Shown here: piece by piece, positions 1 to 5,231 of the stretch
Position numbering within the stretch: the stretch's first letter is position 1
Layout of the letters: every line of letters starts with the position of its first letter
NCBI GenBank assembly: GCA_023422775.1
Contig: JAFAGM010000102.1
Location: 1 to 6,706 of the forward strand
From: Pseudomonadota bacterium
GTDB taxonomy: Bacteria > Pseudomonadota > Alphaproteobacteria > Rhizobiales > Xanthobacteraceae
Direction of reading: 5' to 3'
Length of the DNA stretch: 6,706 nucleotides
Translations under genes and position numbers: made by a program
The notes under the pieces: model-generated
Database searches by the model: none
Told to the model about the DNA's origin: nothing
What the model saw: the letters and a program-made list of their open reading frames with translations, nothing else

Positions 1-117
1 ACGTTCCCACGCGTTACTCACCCGTCTGCCGCTGACGTATTGCTACGCCCGCTCGACTTGCATGTGTTAAGCCTGCCGCCAGCGTTCGCTCTGAGCCAGG
101 ATCAAACTCTCAAGTTG
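1..117 (-). rRNA. rrs: 16S ribosomal RNA, 5' end (partial)
   Basis: Read on the minus strand, bases 117 to 1 carry the conserved start of bacterial 16S rRNA: the AGAGTTTGATCCTGGCTCAG segment (universal 27F primer site, bases 110-91), then the GAACGCTGGCGGCAGGC stretch, AACACATGCAAGTCGA, and GGGTGAGTAACGCGTGG near the window edge. The short variable V1 loop (GCGGGCGTAGCAATACGTCAGCGG) has the compact form typical of Rhizobiales and matches Bradyrhizobium as I remember it. Only about 117 of roughly 1,490 bases are present; the gene continues beyond base 1. The mature 5' end is placed by analogy with E. coli, about 8 bases before AGAGTTTG, and is uncertain by a few bases. Confidence 0.97.
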
Positions 118-258
118 GACTTGAAACCTTGAACCGGCTGATCACAACGTTTGACGAGGTCCCACCATATATATCGCCGACGATTCACATCGCTGACGAC
201 GATGGTGTAACCTATGTAAAACGTGTACCGCCGAAGTCTTTCGTCCAGCCCCGAAAGA

Positions 259-276
259 TGAAAACCGAAGTTTTCA
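259..276 (-). repeat. Leader hairpin 4 with UUCG tetraloop
   Basis: In the minus-strand RNA, UGAAAAC (276-270) pairs with GUUUUCA (265-259) around the loop UUCG (269-266), closed by a C-G pair. C(UUCG)G is the exceptionally stable tetraloop found in rRNAs and structured leaders. The stem of seven pairs is perfect. Only the transcript from the rRNA strand has UUCG; the opposite strand would give CGAA. Confidence 0.6.
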
Positions 277-332
277 AGCATTCGAGACTACGCAAGGACT
301 CCGCCGTCCACGTTTCTCTTTCTTCATCTTCA

Positions 333-345
333 CTTGTCAAACAGC
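333..345 (-). promoter_or_regulatory. boxA-like antitermination segment in rRNA leader
   Basis: The minus-strand sequence GCTGTTTGACAAG (bases 345-333) resembles boxA elements of rRNA leaders, where NusB-NusE bind nascent RNA and prevent premature Rho termination. The core UGUUUGACA differs from the E. coli UGCUCUUUA form but is like the version I recall in rhizobial rRNA operons. It is followed directly by a purine-rich stretch (GAAGAAAGAGAAACG) and preceded by a hairpin at 367-384, which would fit the boxB-boxA order. The assignment rests on resemblance and position only. Confidence 0.5.
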
Positions 346-366
346 CCGGGATCCTTGGGACCCCAC

Positions 367-384
367 CCTTCCATCTCAGGAAGG
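367..384 (-). repeat. Leader hairpin 3 (just upstream of boxA-like site)
   Basis: CCTTCC (367-372) and GGAAGG (379-384) make a perfect 6-base-pair stem with a 6-base loop. It sits about 20 bases upstream, in transcription order, of the boxA-like segment, the position where boxB hairpins occur in E. coli rRNA leaders. The boxB reading is an inference. Confidence 0.4.
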
Positions 385-412
385 TTCCGTACGCACCCAT
401 CCGACGACGAAT

Positions 413-436
413 AACAACCGACTGTTATCGGCTGTT
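413..436 (-). repeat. Leader hairpin 2 (9-base-pair stem)
   Basis: In the minus-strand RNA, AACAGCCGA (436-428) can pair with UCGGUUGUU (421-413) around a 6-base loop UAACAG. All nine positions pair, with one G-U wobble; on the plus strand this same position is an A-C mismatch. The stem is therefore complete only in RNA read from the rRNA strand, which supports a role in the leader transcript. Confidence 0.5.
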
Positions 437-478
437 GGTTCACTCATCGTAATGAGGAGCATCACGGGCGCGAGAAGA

Positions 479-502
479 TGCCTTGGCCTCGTGGCCAATG
501 CA
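479..502 (-). repeat. Leader hairpin 1 (promoter-proximal)
   Basis: TTGGCC (483-488) and GGCCAA (493-498) form a perfect 6-base-pair stem around a 4-base loop. After one mismatch, TGC (479-481) pairs with GCA (500-502). It would form within the first ~40 nucleotides of the rRNA transcript. No T-run follows, so it is not a terminator. Confidence 0.5.
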
Positions 503-522
503 TCGCCGCGCTCAGTGGCCGG

Positions 523-552
523 GTTATAGGCCCGCCCGATCGGGGTTGTCAA
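523..552 (-). promoter_or_regulatory. rRNA operon promoter (sigma70-type)
   Basis: On the minus strand a perfect -35 box TTGACA (bases 552-547) is followed by an 18-base spacer and a near-consensus -10 box TATAAC (528-523). If the -10 is taken as CTATAA, the spacer is 17. Transcription should start near 515-517 and run into 16S. The spacer contains CCCGATCGGGCGGG, so it is strongly GC-rich. The bases just upstream (GACAATTTG) are modestly AT-rich, which could be a weak UP element. A second TTGACG hexamer lies 13 bases further upstream (565-560) but has no matching -10 box. Confidence 0.85.
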
Positions 553-958
553 CGGTCATCGTCAACAAATTGTCGCATCACGTCGAAGATTTTTGGGACG
601 CCAAGAAGTCCCTATGTTTGGGGGCTTTGGCCGCACTTGGGCCACAATCCTGCGACGTTCTGACTATAAGGTAAGCATTGAATCGCCGGACGCCAGTGGG
701 GGCTGCCGGCGGTCATCTACCCGGGAGAGGCGATCTCGATGAACCCGTCGCTTTTCCCATGCGGCCGAGAAAACTTCGAGAGATCTGTGCACCGTTGAGT
801 TCGAGATTCCGGCCGGTCCTTATCCGGCCTCTGATTCCCGAAACTCTTTGCGTGCGGCAGTACTACTCCGGACGAACGCCCTTCAAAGGGCGGAAATGCA
901 AAGTCTGGATAGTGTGCGAGGTCTTGTCGATGTTGATGAAATTTGGGGGGACACAGGG
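553..958. other. Divergent spacer between rRNA promoter and M23 peptidase gene
   Basis: About 400 bases without a supportable gene. Open frames here (for example 678-962) lack a credible ribosome binding site and look like chance. Visible structure: a perfect inverted repeat GGCCGG (811-816) / CCGGCC (824-829) with a 7-base loop and no T-run, and GCCCTTCAAAGGGC (878-891), a short hairpin. I see no convincing plus-strand promoter. TTGAGT (795-800) followed after 18 bases by CTTATC (819-824) and a TATAAG at 665-670 without a -35 partner are the best, both weak. The promoter for the M23 gene presumably lies here. Confidence 0.6.
945..951 (+). promoter_or_regulatory. Ribosome binding site for the TTG start of the M23 gene
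   Basis: GGGGGGA lies 7 bases before the TTG at 959, a normal Shine-Dalgarno distance, in an otherwise less G-rich stretch. It is the main reason for choosing TTG 959 over the in-frame ATG at 896 and the TTG at 848. Confidence 0.55.
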
Positions 959-3028
959 TTGAGCCAGAAGGCGCAACGCGGAAGCGGCTACGGGCGCGAG
1001 ATCGGGATCATCGATCTCGGCCACGAGCCGCCGCTTTCCGTCGATGGCTCCGAGGCTGCGGTGATCGATCGCCGCCGTGTCTCCGTACAATGGTTCAGCG
1101 GTACGATCCTGACCGGCTTGTGCGGCGCAGCCCTCATCGGCGGCGCCGTTTTCGCGTCGCTCGACGGCGAAATGACCTTCGCCAAGGTGCCGGAGCGCGT
1201 CGAGGGCGCGCTGCGCGGCGCCTTCGGCGCCAATGATCGCACCGCGAGCCTGCACAAGAGCGACCGCCTGCCGCCGCCAAGCGAATCGAGCGCCTCGCGC
1301 AACGTGATGCGGGTATCCACCGTGACCAGGGTCGGGAACCGCGACGTCATGCGGGTGCGCCCGTTCATTCGTATCTCCGGCAATTTGTCGATGACGACGA
1401 GCGATCTCAGTTCCAAGATCCCGCCGTACAATGCGCAGCGCCTGCTGACCGATGTCGGCTCCGCGGCCCCGGCCGCCTCCGACGATCCGAACAATCCCGA
1501 GGCCATCGAGCCTGACGCCGAGGTTTCCTTCATTACCAAGGACCTTGCGACGGTGCTGCCGAAGGCGAAGCTTGCCGCCGTGGTCGCGCTCGACGAAGTC
1601 CTGATGCGGGTGCGGGACGCCGCCAACTGGCGCGGCTCGGGCGACGGGGTCCGCTACACCGCGCTGGCCAGCGCGGCAGCCGACGCCACCGGCGCCCAAT
1701 CCGATCTCAAGCTGGCCTACGCCACCGAAGGCAACGTCAACGATCCCTACGCCGGCTTTGAAACCCGCGTGGTTCCGGAAAACGTCACGCTGCTGCCGAA
1801 GACCAAGGAACAGATCACCGGCGGCAATCCGACCGGCGAGCGCGTCCACGTCGTCAAGAAGGGCGACACCATCGTCTCTATCCTGCACGACCAGGGGGCC
1901 ACGCCGGACGAGGCCAGGGCGGTTGCGCTGATGCTTGGCGCCCGCGGCCGCGATGGCGGCCTCAAGGAAGGCCAGAAGGTCCGCATCCTGATGGCGCCCT
2001 CGGGCCTCGGCGTTGCCGCCCGGCTGCAGCCCTATCGCGTGATCGTCGCCAGCGATACGACCGTCGAGGCCGTGGCCGCGCTGTCTGACGTCGGCAAATA
2101 CGTCGCCGTCGACGTCCAGAGCATGAATACAGTGGCCGAAGCGCTCGGCAGCAAGGACGACGACGAGGATGAAGATGACGGCAGCGGCGTCCGGCTCTAC
2201 CAGAGCATCTACGAGACTGCGATGCGCAACAAGGTACCGGCCGCCGTTATCGAGGACATGGTGCGCATCTATTCCTACGACGTAGACTTCCAGCGCAAAG
2301 TACAGCCCGGTGATTCCTTCGATGTGTTCTTCGCCGGCGACGACGAAGCCACCCCCGTCACCGAGAAGACCGAGGTATTGTTCGCCTCTCTCACCGTCGG
2401 CGGCGAAACCAAGAAATACTATCGCTTCCAGACCCCCGACGACTCCGTGGTCGACTACTACGACGAGACCGGCAAGAGCGCGAAGAAGTTCCTGGTGCGC
2501 AAACCCGTCAACAACGCGATCATGCGTTCGGGCTTCGGCGGCCGCCGCCATCCGATCCTCGGCTACACCAAGATGCACACCGGCGTGGACTGGGCCACGC
2601 CCTACGGCACGCCGATCTTCGCTTCCGGCAACGGCGTGGTCGAGAAGGCCGGCTGGGAGGGCGGCTACGGCAAATATGTCCGCCTGAAACACAACAACGG
2701 CTACGAGACCGCCTACGGTCATATGTCGGCATTTGCCAAGGGCATGGAGCCCGGCAAGCGGGTTCGCCAGGGTCAGGTGATCGGCTTCGTCGGATCGACC
2801 GGCATGTCGACCGGCGCCCACGTTCACTATGAAATCCGGGTCAACGGCCGCTTCGTCGACCCGATGCGCGTCAAGCTGCCCCGCGGCCGTTCGCTCGAAG
2901 GCCCGCTGATGGCGAGCTTCGAAAAGGAGCGCGATCGTCTCGATACGCAGATGAACAATCGCAGCGGCGCCGCGCGCGTTTCCGACGCCGCCGGCACCAC
3001 GCCGCAGCCCCGCCAGATCAGCCGCTGA
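959..3028 (+). CDS. Membrane-anchored M23 family metallopeptidase with LysM-like domain (MepM/Csd3-like)
   Basis: Predicted zinc endopeptidase of 689 residues that should cut peptidoglycan cross-links in the periplasm to allow wall growth. Numbering from TTG 959: a cytoplasmic N-terminus with an RRR stop (38-40), one membrane segment (about 42-67), a low-complexity linker, a LysM-like domain (about 296-346, HVVKKGDTIVSIL), an acidic run of eight D/E (400-407), a MepM/Csd3-type middle domain (about 411-515), and a C-terminal M23 domain (about 516-640). Zinc ligands are visible: H540 and D544 in HTGVD, and H623 of the HVH motif (621-623); H588 in GHMS is the usual partner. The catalytic set is complete, so it should be active. 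The start is chosen for the G-rich site at 945-951; ATG 896 would add 21 residues (710 in all) with no recognisable extra domain. M23 membership is certain; the substrate bond (D,D-endopeptidase) is inferred from relatives. Confidence 0.93.
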   Translation: MSQKAQRGSGYGREIGIIDLGHEPPLSVDGSEAAVIDRRRVSVQWFSGTILTGLCGAALIGGAVFASLDGEMTFAKVPERVEGALRGAFGANDRTASLHKSDRLPPPSESSASRNVMRVSTVTRVGNRDVMRVRPFIRISGNLSMTTSDLSSKIPPYNAQRLLTDVGSAAPAASDDPNNPEAIEPDAEVSFITKDLATVLPKAKLAAVVALDEVLMRVRDAANWRGSGDGVRYTALASAAADATGAQSDLKLAYATEGNVNDPYAGFETRVVPENVTLLPKTKEQITGGNPTGERVHVVKKGDTIVSILHDQGATPDEARAVALMLGARGRDGGLKEGQKVRILMAPSGLGVAARLQPYRVIVASDTTVEAVAALSDVGKYVAVDVQSMNTVAEALGSKDDDEDEDDGSGVRLYQSIYETAMRNKVPAAVIEDMVRIYSYDVDFQRKVQPGDSFDVFFAGDDEATPVTEKTEVLFASLTVGGETKKYYRFQTPDDSVVDYYDETGKSAKKFLVRKPVNNAIMRSGFGGRRHPILGYTKMHTGVDWATPYGTPIFASGNGVVEKAGWEGGYGKYVRLKHNNGYETAYGHMSAFAKGMEPGKRVRQGQVIGFVGSTGMSTGAHVHYEIRVNGRFVDPMRVKLPRGRSLEGPLMASFEKERDRLDTQMNNRSGAARVSDAAGTTPQPRQISR

Positions 3029-3056
3029 CCCCTCTATTAAGGCTTTCAATCGCTGA

Positions 3057-3084
3057 ATCCGCGCATGGACGCCGTGCGCCGGAT
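3057..3084 (+). terminator. Hairpin after the M23 gene, possible terminator without T-run
   Basis: ATCC plus GCGCATGG (3057-3068) pairs with CCGTGCGC (3072-3079) and GGAT (3081-3084) around a 3-base loop ACG, with one G-T pair and one bulged C (3080): about 12 pairs, mostly G-C. It begins 28 bases after the stop codon. No T-run follows on either strand, so it may instead stabilise the 3' end of the mRNA. Confidence 0.4.
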
Positions 3085-3173
3085 CCTACGGCAGCGCGCC
3101 GCGCGAGGTTCGCAACGGTTTCGTTTGCCAAAACGCCCGCCGCGACAAATACTGCCTCCCATAAAAAACAACC

Positions 3174-3179
3174 GGAGGT
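3174..3179 (+). promoter_or_regulatory. Strong ribosome binding site of the propeller gene
   Basis: GGAGGT is a near-perfect Shine-Dalgarno sequence 6 bases before ATG 3186 and 9 bases before the next in-frame ATG at 3189. Both starts are possible and differ by a single methionine. It lies after an A-rich stretch (ATAAAAAACAA), which should keep the site unstructured. Confidence 0.75.
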
Positions 3180-3185
3180 AACGTC

Positions 3186-4814
3186 ATGATGGGCAGGCAT
3201 GCTCTTGGTGCGACAGTCGCGGCGATCGCTCTTTGCACCACCAGTCCCGGCGCTTCGGCGCAAACCTATGAAGTAACCAAACTCGTGCCCGGCTCCGCGT
3301 TTCACGGCGTGCATGGACTTGGGATCGACAAGACCGGACGGCTGTTCGCCGGCAGCGTCGCCGGTGCCGCGCTCTACGAGGTCGATCGCACCGGCGGCAC
3401 GGCGAAGGTCTCGATACCATCGCCCGAAGGCATGGCTGACGACATCGCCTTCGCGCCCGACGGCACCATGGCGTGGACCGGATTTCTGACCGGCGACCTC
3501 TACGCGCGCAAGGGCGACGGCCCGGTGAAAAAACTCGCCTCCGGCCTGCCCGGCATCAACTCGCTGGCGTTCCGCAAGGACGGGCGCCTGTACGCGACGC
3601 AGGTGTTCCTCGCAGATGCGCTCTACGAGATCGATGTCGAGGGCGTGAAGCCGCCGCGCAAGATCATGGAGAAGATGGGCGGCCTCAACGGCTTCGAATT
3701 CGGGCCGGACGACAAGCTGTACGGCCCGCTGTGGTTCAAGGGCCAGGTCGCCAAAGTCGACGTCGACAAGGCCGAGCTTTCCGTGGTCGTCGACGGCTTC
3801 AAGATTCCGGCGGCGGTCAACTTCGATTCCAAGGGCAATCTCTGGGTGGTCGACACCGCGCTCGGCCAGCTCGTGCGGGTCGATCCGAAATCGGGCGCGA
3901 AAAAAATGGTCGCGCAGCTCAAGCCCTCGCTCGACAATCTCGCCATCGACGGCAAGGACCGCATCTTCGTCTCCAACATGGCCGATAACGGCATCCAGGA
4001 GGTCGATCCGGAGACCGGCGCGGCGAGGCAGGTCATATCAGGCAAGCTGGCCCTGCCCGGCGGCATCGGCGTCGTCTCCGACGGCGGCAAGGACACCATC
4101 TATGTCGCCGACGTGTTCGCCTACCGCACCGTGGACGGCACGACCGGCGAAGTATCCGAGCCCGCCCGCATGCATGCCGACGGCGGGACGCTGGAATATC
4201 CGATGAGCGCCACCGCCAGGGGCGACGACGTGCTGCTGTCGAGCTGGTTTACCGGCACGGTGCAGCTGATCGACCGCAGGACCGGCAAGACGAAGGAGAT
4301 GCTGCACGATTTCAAGGCACCGCACGACGCCGTCAAGCTCGGCGACGGCAGCATTCTCGTCAATGAGCTCGGCAGCAAGTCGCTGGTCCGCGTCAGCGGC
4401 GAGCACGGCAAGGACCGCAAGGTCGTGATCAGCGGCCTCGAAGGGCCGGTCGGCATGGTCGCAGGCCCTGGCGATATGGTGTATGTGACCGAAGCCTTTG
4501 CCGGACAGGTGTCGAAGGTGGGAGCCAACGGCGAGAAGTCGGTTGTGGCCAAGGACCTGAAGGGACCCGAAGGCATCGCGCTGGGGCCTGACGGCAAACT
4601 GGTTGTCGCGGAGGTCGGCGCCAGGCGTATCGTGTCGATCGATCCGAAGGACGGGAGCGTCACCGAGATTGCCGGCAATCTGCCGATCGGCCTCCCCGCC
4701 GCACCCGGCGGATTGCCCAGCAACATCCCGACCGGCGTCGGCGTCGGCGCAACCGGGGTGATCTATTTCTCGTCGGATATCGAGAACGCGATCTACAAGG
4801 TCACGAAAAAATAG
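3186..4814 (+). CDS. Exported NHL/SMP-30-like beta-propeller protein (tandem double propeller)
   Basis: A 542-residue protein with a signal peptide: basic start (MMGRHALG), hydrophobic core (about 8-17) and an ASA-Q cleavage site after residue 25, so it should act in the periplasm or outside the cell. The rest is built of twelve units of 41-49 residues (27-542), each with a pattern like G-(I/L)-A-(I/F)-x-x-D-G-(K/R)-L-(Y/V)-V, then G-x-(L/V)-x-(K/R)-(I/V)-D, the signature of NHL, SMP-30/gluconolactonase and virginiamycin B lyase-type propellers. I do not see a clear set of metal ligands, so an enzyme activity is not supported; binding of a ligand or partner is as likely. It follows the M23 gene by 157 bases with its own ribosome site and an intervening hairpin, so it is probably transcribed separately. 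The fold is confident, the function unknown. Confidence 0.85.
   Translation: MMGRHALGATVAAIALCTTSPGASAQTYEVTKLVPGSAFHGVHGLGIDKTGRLFAGSVAGAALYEVDRTGGTAKVSIPSPEGMADDIAFAPDGTMAWTGFLTGDLYARKGDGPVKKLASGLPGINSLAFRKDGRLYATQVFLADALYEIDVEGVKPPRKIMEKMGGLNGFEFGPDDKLYGPLWFKGQVAKVDVDKAELSVVVDGFKIPAAVNFDSKGNLWVVDTALGQLVRVDPKSGAKKMVAQLKPSLDNLAIDGKDRIFVSNMADNGIQEVDPETGAARQVISGKLALPGGIGVVSDGGKDTIYVADVFAYRTVDGTTGEVSEPARMHADGGTLEYPMSATARGDDVLLSSWFTGTVQLIDRRTGKTKEMLHDFKAPHDAVKLGDGSILVNELGSKSLVRVSGEHGKDRKVVISGLEGPVGMVAGPGDMVYVTEAFAGQVSKVGANGEKSVVAKDLKGPEGIALGPDGKLVVAEVGARRIVSIDPKDGSVTEIAGNLPIGLPAAPGGLPSNIPTGVGVGATGVIYFSSDIENAIYKVTKK
3264..4811 (+). repeat. Twelve degenerate propeller-blade repeats in two sets of six
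   Basis: Dividing the mature protein at the recurring D-G/VD-x-x-x-G positions gives units at residues 27-75, 76-117, 118-160, 161-201, 202-242, 243-283, 284-327, 328-372, 373-413, 414-454, 455-495 and 496-542. Units 4, 5, 6, 9, 10 and 11 are each exactly 41 residues. Similarity lies in the protein pattern only; the DNA repeats are diverged. The midpoint after residue 283 (base 4034) splits it into 257 and 259 residues, each the size of one six-bladed propeller. Confidence 0.65.
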
Positions 4815-4903
4815 GCGCCTGCAGCGACGCCTGCCGGAACTCCGGTCGCGCGCACCCGTTGACCGGGCGGGGCCAAGCCGCCGGCGGCGCGCGGCCGAGT
4901 GAC

Positions 4904-4909
4904 GGAGGT
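4904..4909 (+). promoter_or_regulatory. Ribosome binding site deciding the start of the small gene
   Basis: GGAGGT lies 4 bases before ATG 4914. An upstream in-frame GTG at 4899 would place this purine tract inside the coding region and has no comparable site of its own, so the ATG is preferred. Confidence 0.65.
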
Positions 4910-4913
4910 CATC

Positions 4914-5177
4914 ATGCAGATCACGCGTGAGGACGTTGCCAGGGTCGTTGGCGCAGCCGACGGCGTGACCATCGCCCAGATCATTGGAACCGGCGCAACG
5001 GTGGACGAACTCGCGGAGGCACAGGCATGGCTCGCCAATGACGAGCCGATGCTCAATGCCGGACGGCCGCTGGCAACGGGCCGTGTTCGCGAACTCGTCG
5101 ACATCCTCTCCGAGCTTGAACCGGGCGAGGACGAGGATGACAGGGGTGGAACCCCGGCCGTCGAGCAGACCTCATAG
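4914..5177 (+). CDS. Small acidic hypothetical protein (87 aa)
   Basis: I do not recognise a named family. The 87-residue product begins MQITREDVARVVG and appears to have three helices: about 4-13, 30-42 (VDELAEAQAWLAND) and 57-69 (GRVRELVDILSEL). A short valine/isoleucine-rich stretch (18-25) and a proline-glycine turn (50-56) lie between them. The tail (70-87) is acidic, with E-D-E-D-D at 72-76, and looks disordered. There is no signal peptide, membrane segment or cysteine, so it should be a soluble cytoplasmic protein. Reality is supported by the good ribosome site, coding-like third-position GC and the helical pattern. It lies 99 bases after the propeller gene and ends 54 bases before the converging clpB stop. 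A role as a small binding or adaptor protein would be a guess. Confidence 0.75.
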   Translation: MQITREDVARVVGAADGVTIAQIIGTGATVDELAEAQAWLANDEPMLNAGRPLATGRVRELVDILSELEPGEDEDDRGGTPAVEQTS

Positions 5178-5231
5178 ACGCGCGTTGGGCGCACCCCTGA
5201 CGGAATGCGTCCAATCGCTTTCAAGCCTTTA

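Larger units (their letters stand above)
118..516 (-). other. rRNA operon 5' leader (transcribed spacer before 16S)
   Basis: This stretch of about 400 bases lies between the rRNA promoter and the 16S 5' end and should be transcribed leftward as the pre-rRNA leader, then removed by nucleases. It holds no believable protein: the open frames across it lack a ribosome binding site and protein-like composition. It does hold several perfect inverted repeats (listed separately), a boxA-like segment, and the conserved-looking string GAAGAAAGAGAAACGTGG (bases 325-308, minus strand), which I associate with rhizobial rRNA leaders and spacers. The start near 516 is inferred from the -10 box. Its likely roles, by analogy with other rRNA leaders, are antitermination and guiding early 16S folding and processing. 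Confidence 0.8.

Noticed and set aside
129..452. A 107-codon plus-strand open frame in the rRNA leader
   Set aside because: It lies opposite the rRNA leader, has no ribosome site, and its translation shows no protein-like organisation; the leader's hairpins explain the sequence better.
678..962. A 94-codon open frame before the M23 gene
   Set aside because: It overlaps the M23 start region out of frame, begins without a ribosome site, and shows no recognisable motif.
863..3049. A 728-codon open frame on the minus strand covering the whole M23 gene
   Set aside because: It mirrors the codons of a high-GC gene whose strong third-position bias removes stops on the opposite strand. Its product is rich in H, R, G, V and A, without a domain pattern or ribosome site.
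3125..3153. Promoter for the propeller gene (TTGCCA, 17 bases, AAATAC)
   Set aside because: The spacing is right but the -10 match is poor, so it is not reported as a feature.
3186..3260. Lipoprotein signal at cysteine 17 (AIALC) of the propeller protein
   Set aside because: The residue before cysteine is leucine, not G, A or S, so it does not fit a lipobox; the ASA-Q site after residue 25 fits ordinary signal peptidase I cleavage.
4813..4832. Possible terminator after the propeller gene (AGGCG / CGCCT with a 10-base loop)
   Set aside because: Only five pairs with a large loop and no T-run; such matches are frequent in GC-rich spacers.
4877..4888. Palindrome GCCGCCGGCGGC before the small gene
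   Set aside because: A simple GC-rich self-complementary stretch with no loop, copy elsewhere in the window or operator context.
5177..5211. Possible bidirectional terminator between the small gene and clpB (GACGC / GCGTC)
   Set aside because: Five pairs around a 25-base loop, with no T-run for either gene; not enough to support a terminator.
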